Source: DATBLQ01 sp036555325
GTDB taxonomy: Bacteria > Pseudomonadota > Alphaproteobacteria > Rhizobiales > Aestuariivirgaceae
Reading direction: 5' to 3'
NCBI GenBank assembly: GCA_036555325.1
Contig: DATBLQ010000059.1
Location: 1-18,232, forward strand
Length of the DNA: 18,232 nucleotides
The position numbers and the translations under genes are program-made. This document shows positions 7,565 through 14,604 of the stretch, piece by piece. Positions within the stretch are counted from its first letter, which is position 1; each line of letters begins with the position of its first letter. Under the pieces are notes generated by a model. That model made no database searches and was not told where the DNA came from. It saw only the letters and a list, made by a program, of their open reading frames with translations.

Positions 7565-7593
7565 AACCTAAGTTCAACTTCCGATGTTGTCAA
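7565..7593 (-). promoter_or_regulatory. Candidate sigma70-type promoter for the urtA operon leader
   Basis: Minus-strand TTGACA (7588-7593, a perfect -35) and TAGGTT (7565-7570, matching TATAAT at three positions including A2 and T6) are separated by 17 bases. Transcription would start near 7558, giving a leader of about 205 bases that contains both hairpins and the terminator. It lies in the gap just after the amiC stop. No start site has been mapped. Confidence 0.5.
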
Positions 7594-7630
7594 CAAAACT
7601 AACACCACACCTCTAACAGCTTAGGTCTTG

Positions 7631-8734
7631 CTAGTGGCTTATCAAGTATGGATCGGGTTTCACCGCCTGCCCCGATTCCTTGATCACTTCGAACTCGCCA
7701 CGATCATTTACGCGTCCAAGCCGGGTCCATAAGCTTGTATGGCTGCTATCCCGGTCTATGGTTATCCTTCCCTGGGGAGCGTCGAACTCGCTGCCCAACA
7801 CAAAGGGTCGCAAAATATCAGGATCCATAGTGTTGGCTTCGGCAAGCGCCTTGGCAAAGATGCGTACCTGAAAATATGCCGCCTCAACGCATAGGTTCGT
7901 CCGTTCATCTTCACCAAATCGTTTCTTGTAACGGCTAACGAAAGAGGCATTGCCCGGCGTATTCACGCTTTCAAAGTAAGGAGCCGCCGTGATGTGGCCG
8001 CAAGCCACGTCCGAACCCATCAATTTCACTTCGGCCTCAGAAGTAGTTAAGCTGGCGATTGGCATAAATCGCGAACTGAATCCCGCGGCCGCATATGCCT
8101 GATAAAGAAACGCTGTAGCTTGGCCAACAACCGTGGAAAAAATTACGTTGGGTGAGCAGTTAGCGACATCTCGCATCAACAAGCGAAACTCCGAAGGTCG
8201 TGCTTCCAAATCCAAGTAATGTTCACCGACCACCTCGCCGCGGCGTTGTCTAAGAAGCTCGCGGATAATACGGTTTGATTCCCGCGGATAAATATAATCA
8301 GAACCAATCAGATAAAACCGAGTGCCATAGTTCTTGACGAGAAAATCAACCAGCTCGACACTATTCTGATTGGGAGCTGCTCCCGTGTAGATAATGTTCG
8401 GAGAATATTCAAAACCTTCATAAAGAGTCGGATACCAGAGCAGCCCGTTCCGACGCTCGAACACGGGCAAAACCGCTTTGCGGCTGCTGGACGTATAACA
8501 GCCAAAGACAGTGCTCACCCCATCCTCGGTCAAAAGTCGGTCGGCGAGCCTTGCAAAGCTCTCGCAGTTGGAAGCGGGATCATAAATGATGGGAATGACC
8601 TCGCGATCATTCACACCGCCTTCTCCATTTATTTCCTCAATCGCGAGCAACGTTCCTCGCAGCTGAGTTTCCTCGATTACTGCAGTATTGCCCGATTGGG
8701 AAAACAGCACCCCTACGCGCCAAGGCTCATACAC
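7631..8734 (-). CDS. amiC: AmiC-like amide-sensing negative regulator
   Basis: Cytoplasmic amide receptor of the AmiC family, 367 residues, with a periplasmic-binding-protein fold but no signal peptide. In Pseudomonas AmiC sequesters the antiterminator AmiR until an amide binds. Segments nearly identical in form to AmiC are GCYTSSSRKAVLPV, YPTLYEGFEYSPNIIYTG, APNQNS, IGSDYIYPRESN, FSTVVG, PIASLTTSEAEV and the C-terminal RPDPY-like KPDPYL. The start is GTG, eight bases after AGAGGA, and places the first strand (WRVGVLFSQSG) at the usual distance from the N-terminus. It follows the AmiR-like gene by 68 bases, an order opposite to amiC-amiR in Pseudomonas. Whether it prefers urea, formamide or acetamide is unknown. 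Confidence 0.9.
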   Translation of the reverse strand: MYEPWRVGVLFSQSGNTAVIEETQLRGTLLAIEEINGEGGVNDREVIPIIYDPASNCESFARLADRLLTEDGVSTVFGCYTSSSRKAVLPVFERRNGLLWYPTLYEGFEYSPNIIYTGAAPNQNSVELVDFLVKNYGTRFYLIGSDYIYPRESNRIIRELLRQRRGEVVGEHYLDLEARPSEFRLLMRDVANCSPNVIFSTVVGQATAFLYQAYAAAGFSSRFMPIASLTTSEAEVKLMGSDVACGHITAAPYFESVNTPGNASFVSRYKKRFGEDERTNLCVEAAYFQVRIFAKALAEANTMDPDILRPFVLGSEFDAPQGRITIDRDSSHTSLWTRLGRVNDRGEFEVIKESGQAVKPDPYLISH

Positions 8735-8802
8735 TTCGCAGATCCTCTCGTGTCCAACCTCGCACTGGCAACTCGTGAGTCATTGCTGATGGCGACGCGG
8801 TC

Positions 8803-9390
8803 TCATTTCTTCTCGTCTGAAAGCACTTCATTCAGATCCACCACGGCGGAAGCGATGACGCCTACCGGCACACGCCGACGCATGGCCTGTTCACGAAGAA
8901 AATTGTAGGCTTCCGGTTCATCGATCTGGCGCTGCCGCATGAGGATAGCCTTTGCTTGCTCCACTTTGCGGTAAGAGCGCAGGGTCTCTTCCAGCTTTGA
9001 TATTTTCACATTAAGCCGCTGCTGAAACTTGGCATTGTGTTTGGCCACCACAACATTCGGTAGCAGGGCAGCAGGAGCGACCGGGCTCATAATGACCGAA
9101 TGGGGCGTAACTTCAGAGAGTAACCGTAAACTTTCCTGGCGTGCGGGATCCAAAATGCCCATTACTGCCACCGCCGATTCCGTAGTGGTCGTCTCCAGTA
9201 GAGCACGAGCTGCCGGATCGACGAGGCATACAAGAAAATTGATGTGCTTGTCGATCTTGTCAGGCGGAGGCCAAATAAACTGAACAAGAGCCTCTGATCG
9301 CTGGAAGAAACGAATAATCAGCTCGCCATCGGCATCGCGCGGATGCGAGACAACTGCGCGCATATCAGCAAAACTGACCTTGCCGATCAA
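8803..9390 (-). CDS. amiR: AmiR-like ANTAR-domain transcription antiterminator
   Basis: RNA-binding antiterminator of 195 residues, almost the length of Pseudomonas AmiR (196). The N-terminal part (about 10-125) is a degenerate receiver-like domain with the WPPP motif seen in AmiR. A coiled-coil linker (about 125-145, KFQQRLNVKISKLEETLRSY) follows. Residues about 140-192 form the ANTAR domain: VEQAKAILMRQRQIDEPEAY, FLREQAMRRRVPVGVIASAV. The start is TTG at 9390 with AGGGAA upstream. An internal ATG at 9363 is the alternative but has poorer spacing from any Shine-Dalgarno. AmiC-type partners hold such proteins inactive until ligand binds; they then bind tandem hexaloop hairpins in a leader RNA and prevent termination. 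The matching RNA structure is found before urtA. Confidence 0.9.
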   Translation of the reverse strand: MIGKVSFADMRAVVSHPRDADGELIIRFFQRSEALVQFIWPPPDKIDKHINFLVCLVDPAARALLETTTTESAVAVMGILDPARQESLRLLSEVTPHSVIMSPVAPAALLPNVVVAKHNAKFQQRLNVKISKLEETLRSYRKVEQAKAILMRQRQIDEPEAYNFLREQAMRRRVPVGVIASAVVDLNEVLSDEKK

Positions 9391-9490
9391 AGCTACGCTT
9401 CCCTAACTGGTTCTCTAGGAAACTACAGGCAAGCATGTCGCAATGCGGGTGGAAAATCAATCGTGTTTGGCTTGGCGCACTTTAGGGGGC

Positions 9491-10363
9491 TTATTTCCGT
9501 CGAGGTGAAGGGTCATGTCCTTTGGTGATGCGGCGCGCCCCTCGCCAAGCAACCTCCATGGCATGTCGCAGCGATGGGGCATCGGCAGAAAGAAAACGCG
9601 CCAAGACTCCCGCGTCATTGGGCAAAGCTGAAACTCCCCAATATGCTTGGACGCAACTTTCCAAAAAGACGCGCAGTCGTTCCGACAACTGCGCAGCTTC
9701 GATACAGCGCGTCAGGATCATGAACGTCCCGAAGCAACGCCATTCGCCCATAACACCAGGCTTGCCCGGACAGAGATATTCTCCATCTACAAATAATCGA
9801 TCAACGACAATGAATCTTTCATGCTCACGAACACAGATCACGGCATCCAACCGGCCTGGGTTTCGGCTTTTTCCCTCTGGGTCATGAGTGATGAACGCAT
9901 CAGTCAACATGACGATTGCTGCAGGGTTCAGGATCAGATCGATTCGCGAGGAGAGTCTCGACTCAGGAAATAGGATCATCGGATCGGGCACATATTCCAA
10001 CAGAGCGTCCTGCTCGACGGTTAGAGTGACCTTTGTTATTGCAGGTTGACCACCTCGTGAACTATGGACAATTGTAGATGCTTGACTCGTTATATGAGCA
10101 CAGGTCCGGGCGGCGGCAGTAACATTTACAGTCAAGCTATCGTTTTGAAACAGTCCGCCGGAACATGACTGCAAATAGAGCGTGGCCATGTCAGGTTGGG
10201 CCTCATCAAGGTAGTGCAGCTTGCAAAGATGAAACGGATATTCGGCATATTGTCGGCTGAGATAGGTTGCCCCTTCCCCATTGCGCTTGAACACAAGCTC
10301 AAGTCGCGACTGTGCTTCTCTCTTCGTTGGCTCGGCAGGGAAACTACTAGACAAAGAGTACAT
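9491..10363 (-). CDS. ureD: Urease accessory protein UreD (UreH)
   Basis: Urease metallochaperone scaffold of 290 residues. UreD binds apo-urease and with UreF and UreG allows carbamylation of the active-site Lys and nickel delivery. Family segments are LYLQSCSGGLFQNDSLTVNV, AHITSQASTIVHSS, LLEYVPDPMILFPESR and ITHDPEGKSRN. The ATG (MYSLSSS) lies 37 bases after ureC with only a weak Shine-Dalgarno, and an in-frame stop lies just upstream. It is placed after ureC rather than at the head of the cluster. ureF and ureG, its partners, are not in this window and must lie elsewhere if the enzyme is active. A 100-base gap separates it from amiR, with no convincing terminator or promoter. Confidence 0.87.
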   Translation of the reverse strand: MYSLSSSFPAEPTKREAQSRLELVFKRNGEGATYLSRQYAEYPFHLCKLHYLDEAQPDMATLYLQSCSGGLFQNDSLTVNVTAAARTCAHITSQASTIVHSSRGGQPAITKVTLTVEQDALLEYVPDPMILFPESRLSSRIDLILNPAAIVMLTDAFITHDPEGKSRNPGRLDAVICVREHERFIVVDRLFVDGEYLCPGKPGVMGEWRCFGTFMILTRCIEAAQLSERLRVFLESCVQAYWGVSALPNDAGVLARFLSADAPSLRHAMEVAWRGARRITKGHDPSPRRK

Positions 10364-10400
10364 CGCGACAAAGGTGGGCTACCACTTCATCAATTCCCTC

Positions 10401-12113
10401 TCATCGAAGCATATATCTCTGTGCAAGCGGCAGCACCTTGGCGGGTTCGCAGGTTGCCAATTGGCCATCAACAAACACATCAAAGGTTTGCGGATCGACG
10501 CGAATGGCCGGACAAGCGCTGTTGTGTAACATATGTTGCTTATTGAGTTTCCGTGTGCCGCGCACCGGCAGCAGCGATTTCAGCAACCCTAGCCGTTGAG
10601 CCACGCCGGATTCAATTGCGTGGGGGGTGACGAAACATGCGCTCAGCGCCTGTTTCGCCAGGCCGAACGCGCCCCATTGAGGCCGCAAGCGGATCGGTTC
10701 GCACGTCATGAGCGACGCAGCACTGTCACCCATTGCGCCCCATACGATAAATCCGCCCTTAATTACAAGCTCGGGTTTGATACCGAAAAAACCCGGTCGC
10801 CACAAAATCACGTCCGCCATTTTCCCCGGCTCTAAAGAGCCCACATAATTTTCAATGCCAAAGGTGCGAGCGGCATTGATCGTATATTTGGCAATATACC
10901 GCTTGATGCGTTCGTTATCCCCCCGCTGGGGCCTCTCATCGGGCAACAGCCCACGCTGGTCCTTCATCTTCGATGCGAGCTGCCAGGTGCGGCAGATAAC
11001 CTCGCCAATCCTACCCATGCCTTGACTGTCGGAGCCGAGCATGGAGATTGCACCAATGTCATGGAGGATGTCCTCTGCTGCAATCGTTTGGGCTCGAATG
11101 CGGCTTTCGGCAAAAGCGACGTCCTCGGGTATCTCGGGATTGAGGTGATGGCACACCATGGTCATATCGAGGTGTTCATCAAAAGTATTCACTGTGTAGG
11201 GATTGGTAGGGTTGGTAGAGGAAGGCAGGCAATTCATCTCTCCAGCAACCTTGATGATATCTGGAGCGTGGCCGCCTCCAGCACCCTCAGTATGATACAT
11301 ATGTATGGTGCGGCCGTTGATCGCCGCGAGCGTGTCCTCCAAAAATCCGCTTTCGTTTAGCGTATCGGTATGAAGCTGGACCTGAAAATCGAGATCATCA
11401 GCCACGGAAAGACACGTGTCGATCACGGCCGGCATAGCGCCCCAGTCCTCATGGATCTTTAGGCCGATGCAGCCGCCGTCGATCTGATCATAGATCGACT
11501 GCGGCTTCGACGTATTGCCGCGCCCGAGAAACCCAAAGTTGATTGGCCAGTGTTCGGCAGCCTGCAACATCTTCCCGACGTTGAAAGCTCCTCCGCAATC
11601 GATCCCTACTGTGATTGGCCCAAGGGAGCCGCCGATCATGGTCGTTATTCCCGAAGCGATGGCATGCTCGCATAGCTGTGCAGAATCAAAATGAACGTGA
11701 ACATCGATACCGCCTGGTGTGGCGATCATCCCTTCGGCGTCGCGCACGGTAGTCGCAGTGCCGCAAATGAGGTCTGAATGAACACCATCCATCGTTGCCG
11801 GATTTCCGGCTTTGCCAATTCTTACGATTCGCCCATCCTTTATGCCTATGTCGCCCTTGACGACACCCAGGACCGGATCGATGACCAGCGCATTGCAGAG
11901 GAGCATGTCCAGCGAGCCCATTGCGCTGTCATATCCAGGCGTTAGGCCCAGGCCGTCGCGCAAAGTCTTTCCACCACCATGCAGGCATTCTTCGCCGGGA
12001 ACACCATAGTCGTGCTCGACCACTGCCATGAGTGAGGTATCGGCCAGGCGCACTGCATCTCCAGTAGTTGGGCCATACATTCGGGCATAGTCGCTGCGTT
12101 TCATGCGTGCCAT
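10401..12113 (-). CDS. ureC: Urease alpha (catalytic) subunit UreC
   Basis: Catalytic subunit of nickel urease (urea to ammonia and carbamate), 570 residues. All metal and catalytic positions are visible: His139 and His141 (HVHFD), the Lys219 carbamylated in the family (GLKIHEDW), His221, His248 (LHTDTLNESG), His274 (HTEGAGGGHAPD), the flap Cys321-His322-His323 and Asp362 (GSDSQGMGR). The sequence is divergent: the loop after TTMIGG reads SLGPITVGIDCGGAF and is three residues shorter than in Klebsiella-type UreC, and GSDSQGMGR replaces SSDSQAMGR. The start codon follows the ureAB stop by two bases, with GGGAG as Shine-Dalgarno. It should assemble with UreAB in an (alpha, beta-gamma)3-type complex. 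Confidence 0.95.
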   Translation of the reverse strand: MARMKRSDYARMYGPTTGDAVRLADTSLMAVVEHDYGVPGEECLHGGGKTLRDGLGLTPGYDSAMGSLDMLLCNALVIDPVLGVVKGDIGIKDGRIVRIGKAGNPATMDGVHSDLICGTATTVRDAEGMIATPGGIDVHVHFDSAQLCEHAIASGITTMIGGSLGPITVGIDCGGAFNVGKMLQAAEHWPINFGFLGRGNTSKPQSIYDQIDGGCIGLKIHEDWGAMPAVIDTCLSVADDLDFQVQLHTDTLNESGFLEDTLAAINGRTIHMYHTEGAGGGHAPDIIKVAGEMNCLPSSTNPTNPYTVNTFDEHLDMTMVCHHLNPEIPEDVAFAESRIRAQTIAAEDILHDIGAISMLGSDSQGMGRIGEVICRTWQLASKMKDQRGLLPDERPQRGDNERIKRYIAKYTINAARTFGIENYVGSLEPGKMADVILWRPGFFGIKPELVIKGGFIVWGAMGDSAASLMTCEPIRLRPQWGAFGLAKQALSACFVTPHAIESGVAQRLGLLKSLLPVRGTRKLNKQHMLHNSACPAIRVDPQTFDVFVDGQLATCEPAKVLPLAQRYMLR

Positions 12114-12115
12114 GG

Positions 12116-12814
12116 CTAAGCTCCCAAGAAACCGCGAGCGGCTGCCCGGGCAATTGCCTCGCTCTTAGTTGCCTCGCTTCGGGTAGACCCGTTAGTCAAT
12201 GCATTGAGCCCCTGGATTTCACCTGTACCCCCAAATCTTGTAAGGTGAATTTCCTTCTCATCTCCTGGTTCAAACCGCACCGCAGTTCCTGCCGGAATGT
12301 CGAGGTGCATCCCGAATGAGCGCGCCCGGTCGAACTGCAGCGCTCGATTAGTTTCAAAAAAATGATAGTGGCTGCCAACCTGGACAGGTCTATCGCCGGT
12401 GTTTTTCACTTTCAGAGCTATTCGCTCGCGCCCAGCATTGATTTCTATCTCGCCTTCTGCTGCAACAATTTGCCCAGGCCGGATCTGGCCTGCCCGCGGT
12501 GGCGATTCCCCGGGGCGAATTGGGTCATGAACAGTGACGAGCTTGGTTCCATCGGGGAAAGTGCCTTCGACCTGAATCATGGGCATCAAATCCGCCACTC
12601 CAGGCATCACGTCATCAGCGCTGAGCAGAGTCGAACCGAACGCAATCAGCTCGGCTACAGATCTTCCCTCTCTCGCGCCTTCGAGAATTTCATCGGATAT
12701 GTAGGCCACCGCTTCGGGATAATTTAGCGCCAAGCCTTTGGCTTTCCGTTTGCGGGCGAGCTCGGCCGCTACGTAAATAGTGAGGCGTTCGAGCTCCGTG
12801 GGGGTTAGCAACAT
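12116..12814 (-). CDS. ureAB: Fused urease gamma/beta subunit (UreA-UreB)
   Basis: Single chain joining the two small urease subunits, 232 residues from the chosen start. Residues 1 to about 100 are UreA-like (MLLTPTELERLTIYVAAELA, ALNYPEAVAYISDEILEGAR, VPGVADLMP-type PGVADLMPMIQVEGTFPDG). Residues about 110-215 are UreB-like (IRPGQIVAAEGEIEINAGRE, NTGDRPVQVGSHYHFFETN, ALQFDRARSFGMHLDIPAGT, VRFEPGDEKEI). I start at MLLTP because AGGAGG lies 6 bases upstream; the frame extends 16 residues further, overlapping ureE, without support. Fused gamma/beta chains are known in several bacteria, and in Helicobacter the equivalent is called UreA. The C-terminus (ARAAARGFLGA) ends two bases before ureC. 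Confidence 0.93.
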   Translation of the reverse strand: MLLTPTELERLTIYVAAELARKRKAKGLALNYPEAVAYISDEILEGAREGRSVAELIAFGSTLLSADDVMPGVADLMPMIQVEGTFPDGTKLVTVHDPIRPGESPPRAGQIRPGQIVAAEGEIEINAGRERIALKVKNTGDRPVQVGSHYHFFETNRALQFDRARSFGMHLDIPAGTAVRFEPGDEKEIHLTRFGGTGEIQGLNALTNGSTRSEATKSEAIARAAARGFLGA

Positions 12815-12816
12815 AT

Positions 12817-12825
12817 CATTCCTCC
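12817..12825 (-). promoter_or_regulatory. Ribosome binding site deciding the ureAB start
   Basis: On the minus strand AGAGGAGG precedes ATG 12814 with six bases between. It is the strongest Shine-Dalgarno in this stretch and argues against the longer reading frame that begins at 12862 inside the ureE end. Confidence 0.65.
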
Positions 12826-12858
12826 TCTTGTCCTGATCGGCGAACAGCCGCATCCATG

Positions 12859-13308
12859 TCATCCATTCGGCATGATCCGGATTGCTTTCTTCTTCGTTAG
12901 GAAATGCTCAAGTCGGGAAAGGTAATCGCTCGCCGGTCCTTCAAGTGCGATCTGAATGCGATCATGCAAAAAGCGCACACGCCAATGCAGATTCCCACAG
13001 AAGTAGCCAAGTTCCAGAGCAGCCGCATGATCAACTGGCTGGAGCGTCAGCCATTGCTCCTCTTTCATCTTAACGACCACGGCACGATCACCAAGCTCGA
13101 GAATGGCCCCATCGCCGAGGGTCTGATCGCGAGCTATAGTAATGAGACACTCGGTGCCCTGGTCAGTCTTGAGTCGCATTCTTTTGCGCTGAGCGTCTTC
13201 GCGACTGATCGTCAGAAATTCTACTTTGCCGGCATGGGATAGTTCGTGGAGCCGGTGCGCTATCGCAGGGTCAGAAGCAAAGCCTAGCACCCTTGTATAC
13301 GTACCCAT
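12859..13308 (-). CDS. ureE: UreE-like urease nickel metallochaperone
   Basis: Divergent UreE of 149 residues, the dimeric protein that supplies nickel for urease maturation. The N-terminal domain has VLGFASDPAIAHRLHELSHA and the family segment RLKTDQGTECLITIARDQTL, where DQGTE is diagnostic. The C-terminal domain has ALELGYFCGNLHWRVRF, corresponding to the GNRHxP motif; the His at the dimer-interface nickel site is kept. It ends with a short basic/neutral tail and lacks the His-rich extension of Klebsiella UreE. It stands first among the urease genes, 44 bases before ureAB and 31 bases after the haloacid dehalogenase gene. The Shine-Dalgarno is weak. The assignment rests on motif recall; sequence identity to typical UreE looks low. 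Confidence 0.78.
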   Translation of the reverse strand: MGTYTRVLGFASDPAIAHRLHELSHAGKVEFLTISREDAQRKRMRLKTDQGTECLITIARDQTLGDGAILELGDRAVVVKMKEEQWLTLQPVDHAAALELGYFCGNLHWRVRFLHDRIQIALEGPASDYLSRLEHFLTKKKAIRIMPNG

Positions 13309-13339
13309 AAGATCGCTGCTCTAGGTTCCATTTTCTTCT

Positions 13340-14005
13340 TCAAATGAGGCTTGGTACCTCTTCCAGAGACTTCAAAAGAACTTTCGGGCGTCCAGGTATA
13401 CGATCATCGGGCACCGCAAACCGATCGATTCGAGCTGCCTGGAATCCAAAATGGGCCGCTGCTTGGGCGTCCCATGTGTTGGCGGAGACGAACAAGATCT
13501 CTGAGGGCCTAACGATATGCAGACGCTCCAGGGCAGCCTGATAGACGCGGGGATCCGGCTTGAACACGCCCACCTCCTCAACCGAGATAATTTCACTGAC
13601 GAGATCCAAGAGACCGGCAGAGGTTATTGCTGATTTGAGCATATACGGTGTGCCGTTGGAGAGGATCGCGACTGGCATCTGCTGCATTTTCAGTTTCATC
13701 AAACAGAGCCTGGCGTCCGGAAATGCATCAAGTTGCAAATAGAGTTGCAGCAAGTCCACACGCAATGCAGGATCGGAGGATCCGTGTACTTTCAGCGCAT
13801 AATCCAACGCATCGGCCGTTACCTGCCAGAAGTCGGCATGTGCCCGCATCAGGCTCCTCAGCCACGTGTATTCGAGCTGTTTCTGCCGCCAAATCTTGGA
13901 GATTTCACCGGCATTCGATCCGAGTCGACGTGCAACTGGCGCGTGCACGTCGAACAAAGTGCCATAAGCATCGAACACGCATGCCTTGATCTCGCTAACA
14001 GCCAT
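13340..14005 (-). CDS. L-2-haloacid dehalogenase (HAD superfamily, type II)
   Basis: Haloacid dehalogenase of 221 residues that would hydrolyse L-2-haloalkanoic acids to D-2-hydroxyacids plus halide in the cytoplasm. All known catalytic positions of the L-DEX type enzyme can be placed: nucleophile Asp12 (FDAYGTLFDV), Thr16, Arg40 in WRQKQLEYTWLRSLM, Ser116 (LSNG), Lys149 (FKPDPRVY), Tyr155, Ser174, Asn176 and Asp179 (SANTWDAQAA). This completeness makes an active dehalogenase, rather than a general phosphatase, the best call. AGGGA lies five bases before ATG. It reads towards ureE with a 31-base gap, so it may be co-transcribed with urease, and it is divergent from the fluoride channel gene. 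The actual halide specificity is unknown. Confidence 0.9.
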   Translation of the reverse strand: MAVSEIKACVFDAYGTLFDVHAPVARRLGSNAGEISKIWRQKQLEYTWLRSLMRAHADFWQVTADALDYALKVHGSSDPALRVDLLQLYLQLDAFPDARLCLMKLKMQQMPVAILSNGTPYMLKSAITSAGLLDLVSEIISVEEVGVFKPDPRVYQAALERLHIVRPSEILFVSANTWDAQAAAHFGFQAARIDRFAVPDDRIPGRPKVLLKSLEEVPSLI

Positions 14006-14152
14006 TGTTTCCCTGATGCATATGCCTTCGCCATCCAGGCGAGTCGGTGCAAATCTTTCTCGATCAGCAAGATGAATTCAAGGGAGAACATGAGGCCTGA
14101 TTGATCATGGGCAAAACCTATCGTAATTCTGAACTACCAAAGTGGAGGCGGC

Positions 14153-14530
14153 ATGGAGGGATTCGTAATAGTATTTATTGGTGCAGGAATTGGTGGCGCG
14201 ATGCGTCACGCAGTAAACATCATCTCGGCAAAACTACTGGGCTCGAACCTTCCCTACGGCACCCTGATGGTGAACATCTTTGGCTCATTCGTGATGGGCC
14301 TGCTTGTCGAGTGGTTTGCATTGAAGTTTGATCCCGGCCAGCTGTGGCGCCTCTGGTTGACGACGGGAATTTTGGGCGGGTTTACAACTTTCTCCGCTTT
14401 TTCACTCGATACTGCGCTGCTTATCGAGCGACAGGCTCATGCTCTAGCTGTGATCTACGTCGTTCTTTCCGTGGTGGCTTCTATTGGGGGTTTGTTCCTG
14501 GGTCTTCTAGTCATTCGACGGTTCACATAG
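14153..14530 (+). CDS. crcB: Fluoride ion channel CrcB/Fluc
   Basis: Small dual-topology fluoride exporter, 125 residues with four membrane spans. Family motifs are IGAGIGGAMRH near the start (GGxxRH), YGTLMVNIFGSFVMG (the conserved Asn lining the pore and the GSF turn) and TGILGGFTTFSAFSLDT, which holds the Phe residues and the sodium-site break of TM3. The last span is VVASIGGLFLGLLVI. GGAGG lies a few bases before ATG. The 147-base region between it and the dehalogenase start contains no fluoride-riboswitch sequence I can recognise and no convincing promoter. As a homodimer it lowers internal fluoride. Its position beside a haloacid dehalogenase is suggestive of defluorination, but crcB occurs in many contexts. 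Confidence 0.93.
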   Translation: MEGFVIVFIGAGIGGAMRHAVNIISAKLLGSNLPYGTLMVNIFGSFVMGLLVEWFALKFDPGQLWRLWLTTGILGGFTTFSAFSLDTALLIERQAHALAVIYVVLSVVASIGGLFLGLLVIRRFT

Positions 14531-14604
14531 ACACCTCTGATTTTTTCTGAGAGCTTCGACCATACTCTTTTCATCAATCGTAGCCTGGACGGGAGGAAAC
14601 TTTC

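Noticed and set aside
8727..8783. 18-residue leader ORF overlapping the amiC start (begins MTHELPVRG)
   Set aside because: It has no clear Shine-Dalgarno and nothing distinctive; the GTG start of amiC has a better ribosome site. It could be chance.
9491..10371. Other frames over ureD and ureC ends (for example 10132-10371 minus, 10196-10546 plus)
   Set aside because: Shadow frames of clear urease genes with Cys/Arg-rich nonsense-like composition.
14006..14152. Fluoride riboswitch before crcB
   Set aside because: I looked on the plus strand for the conserved GATGG-rich 5' part and the TGATG/CTCCTA 3' part of the crcB motif and did not find a convincing arrangement.
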